Below are positions 45,150-54,757 of a stretch of DNA of 64,000 nt, piece by piece. Source of the stretch: Zoogloea sp. (GTDB lineage: Bacteria; Pseudomonadota; Gammaproteobacteria; Burkholderiales; Rhodocyclaceae); assembly GCF_023150065.1 (NCBI RefSeq), contig NZ_JAKLLN010000004.1:219522-283521 (forward strand), written 5' to 3'. Each line of letters starts with the position of its first letter. The first letter of the stretch is position 1. The notes under the pieces were generated by a model. It was given only the letters and a program-made list of their open reading frames with translations, searched no databases and was not told the DNA's origin. Position numbers and translations under genes: made by a program.

Positions 45150-46955
45150 ATGATCATCCGCCTTTCCGCTGCCGCCATCGCGGTCGCCTCCGCCTTCCCC
45201 CTCACCGCACTGGCCGCCGACAACGAGCAGCCCACGGTGACCGTTACCGCCACCCGCCAGGCCCAGCGCGCCGACGAGGCCATCGCCGACATCACCGTGA
45301 TCGACCGTGAAGTGATCGAGCGTGCCGGCCCGAGCTTCTCGCTGCCCGAGCTGCTGGCCCGCCAGCCCGGCATCCAGATGAGCTCCAACGGCGGTCCGGG
45401 CAAGGCCACCGACATCTCCATCCGCGGCACCAATTCCAAGCACACCCTGTTCCTGGTGGACGGCATGCGCCTGGGCTCTGCCACCCTCGGCACGGCTGCC
45501 TGGCAGGACATCCCCCTGTCCCAGATCGAGCGCATCGAGATCGTTCGTGGACCCGCCTCGGCCCTGTATGGCGCCGACGCCATCGGCGGCGTGATCCAGG
45601 TCATCACCAAGAAGGGCAGCGGCGAACCGAAGATCAATGCCTTCGTGGGCGCCGGCAGCTACGGCACCCGCGAAGTCTCCGCCGGCGTGGCCGGGGGTAC
45701 CGAGCAGCTGTCCTATTCGGCCCGCGGCGGCTACTCCCATACCGACAGCTTCAGCGCCCAGAACCGCAAGCTGTCCACCTACAACCCCGACAACGACCTG
45801 TACCGCAACGGCAACTTCTCGGGCAACTTCGCCTGGCGCCCCGCCGCCGGCCATGAACTGGGCGGCTCGGTGCTGTATGCCGAGAGCCGCTCCATGTACG
45901 ACTCGGGCCGCACTTACGACAACTACAACAACGCCGCCCAGAGTGCCTGGAACCTCTACAGCCGCAACCGCCTGACCGATATCTGGACCAGCACCGTGCG
46001 CTTCGGCCAGTCCATCGACGACTACGAGAACTTCGCCTCCTACGCCCCCACCGGCGCCACCATCAAGACCACCCAGAACCAGTTCATGTGGCAGCACGAC
46101 GTGCGCCTGCCGGTGGGCTCCCTGCTGGCGGCCTACGAGAACCTGCATCAAAAGGCCACCAACGAAGGCACTTTCGACGTCAGCCGCTCGGTCAACTCCT
46201 TCCTGCTCGGCTGGACCGCCAGCATCGACGCCCACCGGCTGCAGCTCAACGCCCGCCACGACGACAACTCCCAGTACGGCGGCAAGACCACCGGCTACGC
46301 CGGCTACGGTTACCAGATCCTGCCCAGCCTGCGCGTCCAGGGCAGCGTCGGCTCGGCCTTCCGGGCACCGACCTTCAACGAGCTGTACTACCCCGGCTTC
46401 GGCAACCCCGAGCTGAAACCCGAAAACGCCTACAACAAGGAAATCGGCCTGCTGTGGGAGCAGGGCGGCCACAACCTGAGCGCCACCTACTACCGCAACC
46501 GCATCAGCAACCTCATCGCCAACGACCAGAACTTCATCCCCCGCAACGTGGCCAACGCCAAACTCGAGGGTGTCACCCTGGGTTACGGCGGGCAGCTGGC
46601 GGGCTTCGATCTCACCGCCAGCGTGGACTTCCTCGACCCGAAGGACACCGACACCGGCAAGCGCCTGCAGCGCCGGGCCAACAAGTTCGCCAACCTGGCC
46701 ATCAGCCGGCGCATCCAGGCCCTCACCGTGGGCATGGAATGGCGCGGCTCCGGCGACCGCTACGACCGGGCGGGCGAGATCCGGCCCCTGGGCGGCTACG
46801 GTGTGCTCAATGCCTACGCCAAGTACGCCCTCACCCACGAGTGGGCTGTCGAAGGCCGGGTGAACAACCTGCTCGACAAGCAGTACGAGACCGCCTACGG
46901 CTACAACACCCCCGGCGCCAATGTCTTCTTCGGCGTACGCTACGCTCCGAAGTAA
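45150..46955 (+). CDS. btuB: TonB-dependent vitamin B12 receptor BtuB
   Basis: The 601-residue outer-membrane receptor has a signal peptide (ending TALAADN). A TonB-box-like PTVTVTATR and the plug domain (LPELLARQPGIQMS, SIRGTNSKHTLFLVDGMRL, IERIEIVRGPASALYGADAIGGVIQVITKK) precede a 22-strand barrel ending with a C-terminal aromatic-rich strand (NVFFGVRYAPK). It imports cobalamin across the outer membrane using TonB. The B12 riboswitch upstream supports BtuB over other TonB receptors. It starts the btuB-btuC-btuD-cobO operon. Confidence 0.95.
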   Translation: MIIRLSAAAIAVASAFPLTALAADNEQPTVTVTATRQAQRADEAIADITVIDREVIERAGPSFSLPELLARQPGIQMSSNGGPGKATDISIRGTNSKHTLFLVDGMRLGSATLGTAAWQDIPLSQIERIEIVRGPASALYGADAIGGVIQVITKKGSGEPKINAFVGAGSYGTREVSAGVAGGTEQLSYSARGGYSHTDSFSAQNRKLSTYNPDNDLYRNGNFSGNFAWRPAAGHELGGSVLYAESRSMYDSGRTYDNYNNAAQSAWNLYSRNRLTDIWTSTVRFGQSIDDYENFASYAPTGATIKTTQNQFMWQHDVRLPVGSLLAAYENLHQKATNEGTFDVSRSVNSFLLGWTASIDAHRLQLNARHDDNSQYGGKTTGYAGYGYQILPSLRVQGSVGSAFRAPTFNELYYPGFGNPELKPENAYNKEIGLLWEQGGHNLSATYYRNRISNLIANDQNFIPRNVANAKLEGVTLGYGGQLAGFDLTASVDFLDPKDTDTGKRLQRRANKFANLAISRRIQALTVGMEWRGSGDRYDRAGEIRPLGGYGVLNAYAKYALTHEWAVEGRVNNLLDKQYETAYGYNTPGANVFFGVRYAPK

Positions 46956-46958
46956 GAC

Positions 46959-47993
46959 ATGAGCGGAGGGACCATGGCCCACGGGCAGGCAGCAAGGCGC
47001 AATACCGGCATGCTGTCGGTGCGCCGCCGCGCCGGCCTGGTGCTCACCGGCCTGGTGCTGGCGGCCCTCGCCGCCTTCGCCTGGTCCCTCTCCGCCGGCG
47101 CCCTGCCGGTTTCCTTCGACGACCTGCTGGCGGCCCTCTCCGGCACCGGGGGCGGCATGGAGGCGGACATCATCCGCAGCCTGCGCCTGCCCCGGGCGGT
47201 GGCCGCCTTTGCCTGCGGCGGCCTGCTGGCCCTGGCCGGCGCGCTGATGCAGGTGCTGCTCCGCAACCCCCTGGCCGACCCCTACGTGCTGGGCATCTCC
47301 GGCGGCGCGGCGGTCGGGGCGCTGGGTGCCATCCTGGCCGGAGCCGCCGCAGGCTGGATCGACGCGGGGGCCTTCATCGGCGCCCTCGGCGCCACCCTGC
47401 TGGTCTTCGGCCTGGCCCACGGAGACGGGTCCTGGACCCAGACCCGTCTCCTCCTCACCGGCGTCATCGTCGCCGCCGGCTGTGGCGCGGCGGTGGCCCT
47501 GATGCTCAGCCTGGCCCCGGAAGGCCGCATCAAGGGCATGCTGTTCTGGCTGATGGGCGACGCCAGTGGCGCCACCCGCCCCTGGCCGGCCCTCGGCTTG
47601 CTGGCCATCGGCCTTGCCGCCGCCCTGCCCTTCGCCCGGGAGCTCAACCTGCTGGCCCGGGGCGAAGTCACCGCCCGGGCCCTCGGCGTGCGGGTCGGGC
47701 GCCTGCGCGGCCTGGTCTATGGCCTGGGCTCGCTGCTCACCGCGGTGGCCGTCACCACCGTCGGCTCGGTGGGCTTCATCGGCCTGATCGTGCCCCATCT
47801 GGTGCGCCTGGCCATCGGCAACGACCAGCGTCTGCTGCTCCCCGCCGCCACCCTCGCCGGCGGCGTGCTGCTGTGCGCTGCCGACACCGCTGCCCGCACC
47901 GTGGTCGCCCCCATCCAGCTGCCGGTGGGGGTGCTCACCGCCCTCATCGGCGTACCGGTGTTCCTCTTCCTGCTGGCCCGTCACCCGCGATGA
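46959..47993 (+). CDS. btuC: FecCD-family ABC transporter permease (BtuC-like)
   Basis: The 344-residue permease has about ten hydrophobic helices and FecCD family features: LRLPRAVAAFACGGLLALAGALMQVLLRNPLADPYVLGISGGAAVGA, RALGVRVGRLRGLVYGL (coupling segment to the ATPase) and VGSVGFIGLIVPHLVR. Context makes it the inner-membrane component for cobalamin. ATG 46959 or 46974 may be the start. It overlaps the btuD ATG (ATGA-type overlap at 47990-47993). Confidence 0.9.
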   Translation: MSGGTMAHGQAARRNTGMLSVRRRAGLVLTGLVLAALAAFAWSLSAGALPVSFDDLLAALSGTGGGMEADIIRSLRLPRAVAAFACGGLLALAGALMQVLLRNPLADPYVLGISGGAAVGALGAILAGAAAGWIDAGAFIGALGATLLVFGLAHGDGSWTQTRLLLTGVIVAAGCGAAVALMLSLAPEGRIKGMLFWLMGDASGATRPWPALGLLAIGLAAALPFARELNLLARGEVTARALGVRVGRLRGLVYGLGSLLTAVAVTTVGSVGFIGLIVPHLVRLAIGNDQRLLLPAATLAGGVLLCAADTAARTVVAPIQLPVGVLTALIGVPVFLFLLARHPR

Positions 47994-48772
47994 AGATGGA
48001 CGCCCGCCCCCCCGTGCTGGCCGCCGACGGCCTCACCGTCCAGGTGGGCCGGCGCGACGTGTGCCGCGATCTGGACTTCACCCTGCAGGCCGGCGACACC
48101 CTGGTGATCCTGGGCCGCAACGGCGCCGGCAAGACCACCCTGCTGCACACCCTGGCCGGCCTGCGCGACGCGGCCCGCGGCGCCGTGCTGCTGTCGGGCC
48201 AGCCCTATGGCGCCTGGCCGCGGGGCCACGAGGCCTGCCTGCGTGGCCTGCTGGCCCAGAGCCAGCCGGATTTCTTCAGCGCCACGGTACTCGAGACCGC
48301 CCTGGTGGGCCGTCACCCCTACCTGGGCCGCTGGGACTGGGAGAGCCCCGACGACGAAGCCATCGCCCTCACCGCCCTGGCGCACATGGGGCTGGACGGC
48401 TTTGCCGAGCGCCAGGTGCCCACCCTGTCGGGGGGCGAACGCCAGCGCCTGGCCATTGCCGCGCTGCTGGTGCAGCAGCCCCGTCTGTACCTCCTCGACG
48501 AGCCCCTGTCACACCTCGACCTGCACCACGAGATCACCGTGCTCGACCACTTCCGCGGCCTCGCCGCCGGGGGCGCAGGGGTGGCCATGGTGCTCCACGA
48601 CATCAACCTCACCGCCCGCTACGCCAGCCACGTGCTGCTGCTCGACGGCAAGGGCGGCCACGTCTTCGGGCGCGCGGCCGAGGTGCTCACCACCGACACC
48701 CTGTCCGCTGCCTACGGCCACCCCCTGCGCGCCATCGCCGACGGCGGGCACACCCTTTTCGTGCCGGTCTGA
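47990..48772 (+). CDS. btuD: Cobalamin ABC transporter ATP-binding protein (BtuD-like)
   Basis: The 260-residue ATPase has Walker A LGRNGAGKTTLLHTLAG, the signature LSGGERQRLAIAALL, Walker B LYLLDEPLSHLD and the switch VLHDINLTARY. The segment FSATVLETALVGRHPYLGRWDW is typical of siderophore/B12 (FecE/BtuD) ATPases. The ATG at 47990 overlaps the btuC stop. No btuF-like binding protein gene follows or precedes in the window. Confidence 0.92.
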   Translation: MKMDARPPVLAADGLTVQVGRRDVCRDLDFTLQAGDTLVILGRNGAGKTTLLHTLAGLRDAARGAVLLSGQPYGAWPRGHEACLRGLLAQSQPDFFSATVLETALVGRHPYLGRWDWESPDDEAIALTALAHMGLDGFAERQVPTLSGGERQRLAIAALLVQQPRLYLLDEPLSHLDLHHEITVLDHFRGLAAGGAGVAMVLHDINLTARYASHVLLLDGKGGHVFGRAAEVLTTDTLSAAYGHPLRAIADGGHTLFVPV

Positions 48773-48801
48773 ACCGGCCCCCTCCCCACCCGAGACACCC
48801 C

Positions 48802-49434
48802 ATGAGCACACCCGCCCAGAACCCCGCATCCACCGAAAACGAACGCAACGCCCGCCACAAGGCCCGCATGGAGCGCAAGAAGGCCGTGGTGGATGCCGCC
48901 ATCGCCGCCGCCACCGACACCCGCGGCCTGCTGCTGGTGAACACCGGCAACGGCAAGGGCAAGTCCAGCGCCGCCTTTGGCGTGCTCGCCCGGGCCATCG
49001 GCCACGGCATGAAGGTGGGCGTGGTGCAGTTCGTGAAGGGCCGCTCCGACACCGGTGAAGAAGCCTTCTTCCGCCGCCAGCCCGAGGTGAGCTGGCACGT
49101 GATGGGCGACGGCTTCACCTGGGACACCCAGGACCGCAGCGCCGACATCGCCAGCGCCAAGGCCGGCTGGGAGCAGGCGCGGCGCTTCCTGGACGACCCC
49201 GAGATCGGCCTGGTGGTCCTCGACGAGCTCAACATCGCCCTCAAGTACGCTTACCTGGACCTGGCCGAAGTCCTCCGCGACATCAACAGCCGCCCCGAGA
49301 TGCAGCACGTCATCGTCACCGGCCGCGGTGCCCCCGAGGCCCTGATCGAGGCCGCCGACACGGTAACCGAGATGGGCGTGGTCAAGCACGCCTTCAAGGC
49401 CGGCATTGCCGCCCAGGCCGGGGTGGAGTTCTGA
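48802..49434 (+). CDS. cobO: Cob(I)yrinic acid a,c-diamide adenosyltransferase
   Basis: The 210-residue enzyme (CobO/BtuR/CobA type) transfers the 5'-deoxyadenosyl group from ATP to reduced cobalt. It has the characteristic P-loop LLLVNTGNGKGKSSAAFGVLARAIGHG, VVQFVKGR and LVVLDELNIALKYAYLDLAEV. Residues 1-35 form a charged N-terminal helix. It closes the riboswitch-controlled operon, so imported corrinoids can be adenosylated at once. Confidence 0.95.
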   Translation: MSTPAQNPASTENERNARHKARMERKKAVVDAAIAAATDTRGLLLVNTGNGKGKSSAAFGVLARAIGHGMKVGVVQFVKGRSDTGEEAFFRRQPEVSWHVMGDGFTWDTQDRSADIASAKAGWEQARRFLDDPEIGLVVLDELNIALKYAYLDLAEVLRDINSRPEMQHVIVTGRGAPEALIEAADTVTEMGVVKHAFKAGIAAQAGVEF

Positions 49435-49513
49435 CCCGCCTGCGGTAAACCCCGGTTCAGGGCCGGGGCCGGGACGCGCTAAGCTGGGCGCCCTTCCCCA
49501 CTCCGGCCCCACC

Positions 49514-50467
49514 ATGCACCGCATCGTCACCCTCGAAGCCGGCGCCCTGATCGCCAACGTCCGCCGCCCCGCCTTTGCCCACGATTGGGTCGAGCACGAC
49601 GCCACCCGGCAGGAAGACGTGGCGGCCCGCCTGGCCGACGCCACCATCGCCATCGTCAACAAGCGCCTGCTCACCGCCGACATCATCGCCGGCCTGCCGC
49701 AGCTGCAGATGGTGGCCATCGCCGCCACCGGCTACAACAACATCGACCTGGAAGCCTGCCGCGCCCGGGGCATCGTCGTCTCCAACGTGCGCGGCTACGC
49801 CCGCGAGACCGTACCCGAGCACGTCCTGGCCCTGCTGCTGGCCCTGTCCCGGCAGATCGGCCCCTTCCACCGCTCGGTGGCCGCCGGGCGCTGGCAGCAG
49901 AGCGAACAGTTCTGCTATTTCGACTACCCGATCCGCGACCTCCACGGCCGCACGCTGGGCCTGCTCGGCAGCGGCAGCCTGGGTGAAGGCGTGGCCCGCC
50001 TCGCCGAGGCTTTCGGCATGCGGGTGATCCGGGGCGAACGCAAGGGCGCCGACAGCCTGCGCGAGGGCTACGTGGCTTTCGACACGCTGATCCGCGAGGC
50101 CGACATGATCAGCCTGCACTGCCCCCTCAACGACGCCACCCGGCACCTGATCGGCGCGGCAGAACTGGCCGCCATGAAACCCGGCGCCCTGCTCATCAAC
50201 ACCGCCCGGGGCGGGCTGGTGGACGAAGCCGCCCTGGCCGACGCCCTGCGGGCCGGCCACATCGGCGGCGCCGCCTTCGACGTGCTGAGCGAGGAGCCCC
50301 CCCGGGACAACCCCCTGCTCGCCCCCGACCTGCTGGACGCCGGCAACTTCATCCTCACGCCCCATGTGGCCTGGTCCAGCCGGGAGGCCATGCAGACCCT
50401 GGCGGACCAGCTGATCGGCAACATCGAGGCCTTCGTGGCCGGCGAGGCGCGCAACCGGGTGGCGTGA
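49514..50467 (+). CDS. D-2-hydroxyacid dehydrogenase (hydroxypyruvate/glycerate type)
   Basis: The 317-residue NAD(P)-dependent enzyme has a Rossmann domain (GLLGSGSLGEGVARL), with the catalytic triad in NTARGGLVDE (Arg region), the Glu of DVLSEEPPRDNPL and the His of LTPHVAWSS. The substrate half opens with IVTLEAGALIANVRRPAFAHDWVEHD, as in glycerate dehydrogenase-like proteins. It probably interconverts glycerate and hydroxypyruvate; the 2-oxoacid specificity is inferred. The ATG at 49514 is preceded by GGCCCCACC and lacks a strong Shine-Dalgarno. Confidence 0.88.
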   Translation: MHRIVTLEAGALIANVRRPAFAHDWVEHDATRQEDVAARLADATIAIVNKRLLTADIIAGLPQLQMVAIAATGYNNIDLEACRARGIVVSNVRGYARETVPEHVLALLLALSRQIGPFHRSVAAGRWQQSEQFCYFDYPIRDLHGRTLGLLGSGSLGEGVARLAEAFGMRVIRGERKGADSLREGYVAFDTLIREADMISLHCPLNDATRHLIGAAELAAMKPGALLINTARGGLVDEAALADALRAGHIGGAAFDVLSEEPPRDNPLLAPDLLDAGNFILTPHVAWSSREAMQTLADQLIGNIEAFVAGEARNRVA

Positions 50468-50516
50468 AGCCTCCGGCATGGCAGTGGCGGGAGGGCTGGG
50501 AGGGGTATGCCCCGCC

Positions 50517-53500
50517 TCACGCCTTCTTCGGCCGGCCCCGTTTCTTCGGGGCGTCGCCCTCGCCCTTCACCTCCGGCAACGGCGCAAGCAGGGCGCGGAT
50601 GTCGTCCTCGCCGAACTTCACCGTGCCCTGGTGATCCTCGGCGAGGATGCCGGCGGCGAGCTCGGCCTTTTTCTCCTGCAGGCCGAGGATCTTTTCCTCG
50701 ATGGAGCCGGCCACCACCAGCTTGTAGACGAACACCGCCTTGGTCTGCCCCAGGCGGTGGGCCCGGTCGGTGGCCTGGTTTTCGGCGGCGGGGTTCCACC
50801 AGGGGTCGAAGTGGATCACCGTGTCGGCGGCAGTGAGGTTGAGGCCCACGCCACCGGCCTTCAGGCTGATCAGGAAGACCGGCACCTCACCGTCCTGGAA
50901 TTGGCGGATGGGGGTTTCCCGGTCCTGGGTGTCGCCGGTGAGGGTCACGTAATCGATGCGCCGGGTGGTCAGCTCGGCAGCGATCAGGCCGAGCATGCCG
51001 GTGAACTGGCTGAACAACAGGATGCGCCGCCCCTCCTCCACCAGCTCCGGCAGCATGTCCATCAGCAGGTCGAGCTTGGCCCGCTCCTTGACCTTGGCGG
51101 CGGCGTCGGTCTTGAGCAGGCGCGGGTCGCAGCACACCTGGCGCAGCTTGAGCAGGGCGTCGAGGATGACGATCTGGCTGCGGGCGAAGCCCCGGGCGGC
51201 GATCTCGTCGCGGACCCGCTGGTCCATGCTGGCGCGCACGGTCTCGTAGAGGTCGCGCTGGCGGCCTTCGAGCTCGACGCTACGCACCACGATGGTCTTG
51301 GGGGGCAGCTCGGTGGCCACCTGCTCCTTGCGCCGGCGCAGGATGAAAGGGGCGATGCGGCGGGCCAGCAGGTCGCGGCGCACGGTGTCGCCGTGCTTCT
51401 CTACCGGGGTGCGCCAGCGGGCGGTGAAGTCCTTCTGGTCGCCCAGGAAACCCGGCAGCAGGAAGTCGAACTGGCTCCACAGCTCGCCCAGGTGGTTCTC
51501 CAGGGGCGTGCCGGTGAGGCACAGGCGGTGCTTCGCCTTGAGGGTGCGCACCACCTGGGCGGCCTGGCTGGCGGCGTTCTTGACGGTCTGGGCCTCGTCG
51601 AGGATCAGGGAGTGGTACTCGTGGGCGGCCAGCTGCTCCCGGTCGCGCCACAGCAGCGGGTAGGTGGTGAGGCAGACGTCGTGCTCGGGGATCTTGGCGA
51701 AGGCCTCGGCCCGGCCGGCGCCACGCAGGCTGAGCACCTTGAGATCGGGGGCGAAGCGCTCGGCCTCCCGCTGCCAGTTGAACACCAGGGAGGTGGGCAG
51801 CACCACCAGGGCGGGTTTGCCCAGGCGCCGGCCGCGCTTCTCGGTGAGCAGGTGGGCGAGGGTCTGGGCGGTTTTGCCCAGGCCCATGTCGTCGGCCAGG
51901 ATGCCGCCCAGCTCATGCTTGCGCAGGTGCTGCAGCCAGGCCAGGCCTTCAAGCTGGTAGGGGCGCAGATCCAGGGCAAAGCCCTTGGGCGCGGCCACCG
52001 CCCTGATCTTTCCGGCGCCGCGGATGCGCTCGATCCAGCGTTCCAGGCTGGCCAGGCCTTCGGCGCGCCAGCCGTCCCCGAGCACCTCGGCCAGGCGCGG
52101 GGCATCGAGGCGCGACACCTTCAACGTGGCGGACGGGGTGTCGAAGAGATCCACCAGGTTGCGGGCGATGGGCTTGACCCGCTCGGCGGCCAGGGCCACC
52201 CGGTCGCCGTCGTCGAGCTGCACCAGCACCTGGGCATCATCGGGGATGCCGTCGATCAGCTTCGGGTCGAGCCAGCGGGCGTCCTGGCGGAAGACGGCGT
52301 GGAGCATGGGCGCCAGATCGATCCGCCGGCCATCCACCTCGACCCCCAGGGACACCTCGAACCAGCCCTCGTCGCTGTCCTCGATGTTCACCTCCCAGCC
52401 CGTCGCCACCAGCACCCGGTGGCGGAAGTCCTTGGGGCAGTCGATGTGCCAGCCGGCGGCGCGCAGCACCGGGGCGACGATGGAGAAGAAGTGGATCCAG
52501 TGGGCCTCGCTCTCCAGGCCGTAAAGCCCTTCGGTGACGGTGCCCGGACTGATCAGCCAGCCACGCTTGAGGGGCTGGAAGCCGGCGGCCAGAAAGGCCT
52601 TCCAGGCGGTCTCCTCGGCGGCGAGGTCACGCTGCACGCGGACGGCCCGGCCATCGGGGAGGCTGGCCAGCTCACTGGTGGCGCCGGGCTCGAAACGCGC
52701 CTCGCCGTAAGTGAAGGCCGGAGTAGCCACGTCGTACTCATGGCCGCCGAAATCCGCTTCGTAGCCCCGGTGCTTGCGCCAGCTCCAGCAGAACAGGGAG
52801 GCCAGGCTGAGGACAGGCTGGCAGGGCAGCGCCAGCAGGGGCAGCTCAGCGGCCCGCTGGCCCTGGGGCGAAGGCAGGCCGGGCGCCACTTCGGCCAGGG
52901 CGTTGGCGATGACCGGCAGTTCGGCCGGGGCCAGGGCCGGCAGGGCGAGCAGCTCGGCAATCACTGTGCTGTCTTCCAGCAGCACACGACCCACCTCGCC
53001 GACGGCGACATCCAGGTAGGCCAGGGGCTCGGTGCGCACCACCAGAGTGGCAGGGGGCTCGGTGGCAACCCGCGCCTTGACGCCGTTCGCGCCGGGCACC
53101 CATTCGAGGCGTCCGGGGCGGGTAGCACCGGCGCGCAGGGGCGATACCCGCCCGTTGCCCTCGACCTCCAGGTAGGCCCGGCCGGTGGCGACCGCCGCAT
53201 CCAGCAGGGCCAGGCCGGCACTGCCATGGAGATGGGGCCAGCCATAGCCGCCGGTGCGCCGGTTGGTCTCGCGCAGCAGACGGAACACGTTGAGGTCTTC
53301 GTCGCGCACGAAACCGGGGGGGCGCAGCAGGGCCTGTTCGTAGTTGGACCATTCACCGGCCAGGCTGGTGAGGCCGCCGTCGGCCCCCACCCGGGCCTTG
53401 AGTAGGCTGAACTCCAGCTCGTCGCCCGTGGGCAGGCTGATCACCGAACAGAGGTAGAAGATGGCTTCCTTGGGGGCGGCGGCCTTCTTCGCCTTGCCAA

Positions 53501-53873
53501 CCTTGTCCACCCGGTCACGCAGGCTGCGCGCCCAGGCGAGGATCTCGGCGCGGGGCTTGTCCACCAGGGCACCCGGGCGGCGGGCGGCGAGAATGAGGGC
53601 AGCCGCATGCTTGCAGCGGTTGCCGACCGGGCAGGTGCAGCGAGTCGCCAGCTCGATACTGCCCTGGCCGAAGAACTCCCGCCGCTCGATCCGCACCGAT
53701 ACCCGGTAGGGTACCGGCTCGGTCCCCTGGACCTGGGCCTGGAGCTGGTTGCCCGCCATCTCGATGTGGCGCACCCGCCCCACGTAGGTACGGGCCCGGC
53801 TGAGGGAGCTGGCGGAGAACAACTCGCCGAGGAGGGCGTCGTCGAGCTGGGCAAGAAGGCGGGGGAGATCCAT
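50517..53873 (-). CDS. SNF2-family helicase with SWIM zinc finger and AT-hook-like tail
   Basis: The 1118-residue protein starts at ATG 53873 (MDLPRLLAQLDDALLG); the open frame beyond is non-coding-looking. A SWIM-type finger is near residue 90 (CTCPVGNRCKH), followed by a long middle region. The SNF2 ATPase begins about residue 640: DDMGLGKTAQTLAHLL (Walker A), ILDEAQTVKN (DEAQ box), LTGTPLENHLGELWSQFDFLLPG, then the helicase C lobe LFSQFTGMLGLIAAEL, GGVGLNLTAADTVIHFDPWWNPA and QATDRAHRLGQTKAVFVYKLV. The end is KKRGRPKKA, an AT-hook-like motif. It probably remodels nucleoprotein complexes; the target is unknown. Confidence 0.92.
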   Translation of the reverse strand: MDLPRLLAQLDDALLGELFSASSLSRARTYVGRVRHIEMAGNQLQAQVQGTEPVPYRVSVRIERREFFGQGSIELATRCTCPVGNRCKHAAALILAARRPGALVDKPRAEILAWARSLRDRVDKVGKAKKAAAPKEAIFYLCSVISLPTGDELEFSLLKARVGADGGLTSLAGEWSNYEQALLRPPGFVRDEDLNVFRLLRETNRRTGGYGWPHLHGSAGLALLDAAVATGRAYLEVEGNGRVSPLRAGATRPGRLEWVPGANGVKARVATEPPATLVVRTEPLAYLDVAVGEVGRVLLEDSTVIAELLALPALAPAELPVIANALAEVAPGLPSPQGQRAAELPLLALPCQPVLSLASLFCWSWRKHRGYEADFGGHEYDVATPAFTYGEARFEPGATSELASLPDGRAVRVQRDLAAEETAWKAFLAAGFQPLKRGWLISPGTVTEGLYGLESEAHWIHFFSIVAPVLRAAGWHIDCPKDFRHRVLVATGWEVNIEDSDEGWFEVSLGVEVDGRRIDLAPMLHAVFRQDARWLDPKLIDGIPDDAQVLVQLDDGDRVALAAERVKPIARNLVDLFDTPSATLKVSRLDAPRLAEVLGDGWRAEGLASLERWIERIRGAGKIRAVAAPKGFALDLRPYQLEGLAWLQHLRKHELGGILADDMGLGKTAQTLAHLLTEKRGRRLGKPALVVLPTSLVFNWQREAERFAPDLKVLSLRGAGRAEAFAKIPEHDVCLTTYPLLWRDREQLAAHEYHSLILDEAQTVKNAASQAAQVVRTLKAKHRLCLTGTPLENHLGELWSQFDFLLPGFLGDQKDFTARWRTPVEKHGDTVRRDLLARRIAPFILRRRKEQVATELPPKTIVVRSVELEGRQRDLYETVRASMDQRVRDEIAARGFARSQIVILDALLKLRQVCCDPRLLKTDAAAKVKERAKLDLLMDMLPELVEEGRRILLFSQFTGMLGLIAAELTTRRIDYVTLTGDTQDRETPIRQFQDGEVPVFLISLKAGGVGLNLTAADTVIHFDPWWNPAAENQATDRAHRLGQTKAVFVYKLVVAGSIEEKILGLQEKKAELAAGILAEDHQGTVKFGEDDIRALLAPLPEVKGEGDAPKKRGRPKKA

Positions 53874-53944
53874 GCCGGCGGCCGGGCAGAGAAAACCCCC
53901 GATTCTAGGCTTTGCGGCGCTGCAGCGAAACCAGCCCGGGAGAC

Positions 53945-54757
53945 TCAGGCGCTGGCGTCGCGGCCGCTGTCCAGCGAAAAACCGGCGGCGTCGAGGATGG
54001 CCGGCAGGGCCTCGGCGGCGCGCAGACGCAGGCGGATGTCTACCCGCTCGCTGACGGGCGTGCTGCCCGGATTGATCTCGATGGTCGGCACGCCGTTTTC
54101 CAGGGCCCACAGCACCGGGCCGGCGATATAGGGGAAGGCGCTACCGGTACCCACCGTGAAGATCAGGTCGGGCCCTGCCGCGAGCACGGTCTCGAAGCGA
54201 TGCACGGCCTGATCGGGCAGGCTCTCGCCGAACAGCACCACGTCAGGGCGCAGGACACCGCCGCAGTGAGGACATTCGGGGGGGATGGACAAGCCGGCAT
54301 AGTTTTCCACCTGGCGTACACGGCCGCAATCCACGCAGCGCAGGCGGCGCAGGGTGCCGTGCATCTCGATGACGTCCCGGGAACCGGCCTCCAGGTGAAA
54401 GCCGTCCACGTTCTGGGTCAGGGTGGTCACCGTGCCGTGCAGGGCTTCGAGGCGGGCGATTGCGTAGTGACCCGCATTGGGCCGGGCGCCCCGGCAGCTG
54501 GATTCGATCTGCGCCAGGTAGCGCCAGGTGATGTCGGGCCTGGAGCGGAAGACCTCGCCGGAAAGTGCCTGCTCGATAGGCAGCCCGATGTCGGTGAGGG
54601 CCCCTTCGTACAGGCCACCGACGCCCCGGTAGGTGGGCAGGCCGGAATCGGCTGACAGACCCGCTCCGGTGATGAACAGGATGCGCCTGGCGGCAGACAG
54701 CAGGCGACCTGCGGCAGCAATCCGGTCGGCGTAATCGGCTATGGTGGCGTTTGTCAT
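53945..54757 (-). CDS. NAD-dependent protein deacetylase, SIR2 family
   Basis: The 270-residue sirtuin has FITGAGLSADSGLPTYRG (NAD loop), TQNVDGFHLEAGS, the catalytic His in EMHGT, a zinc site with CVDC and CPHC, RPDVVLFGESLP and the C-terminal VGTGSAFPYIAGP and IEINPGSTPVS. ATG 54757 has a GGGG-type ribosome-binding site, while a longer frame to 54844 is not needed. It is divergent from the amidotransferase gene. The zinc-ribbon class (CobB/SIRT5-like) may deacylate lysines; the acyl preference is not readable. Confidence 0.93.
   Translation of the reverse strand: MTNATIADYADRIAAAGRLLSAARRILFITGAGLSADSGLPTYRGVGGLYEGALTDIGLPIEQALSGEVFRSRPDITWRYLAQIESSCRGARPNAGHYAIARLEALHGTVTTLTQNVDGFHLEAGSRDVIEMHGTLRRLRCVDCGRVRQVENYAGLSIPPECPHCGGVLRPDVVLFGESLPDQAVHRFETVLAAGPDLIFTVGTGSAFPYIAGPVLWALENGVPTIEINPGSTPVSERVDIRLRLRAAEALPAILDAAGFSLDSGRDASA

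Noticed and set aside
45048..47984. Nearly 1000-codon open frame on the minus strand opposite btuB and btuC
   Set aside because: The plus-strand genes have complete domains and a riboswitch. The antisense translation is low complexity (Gly/Gln/His/Ala-rich) with no recognisable family.
50478..53405. Nearly 1000-codon open frame on the plus strand opposite the SNF2 helicase
   Set aside because: The helicase has all its motifs on the minus strand. The opposing frame is a codon-bias shadow.
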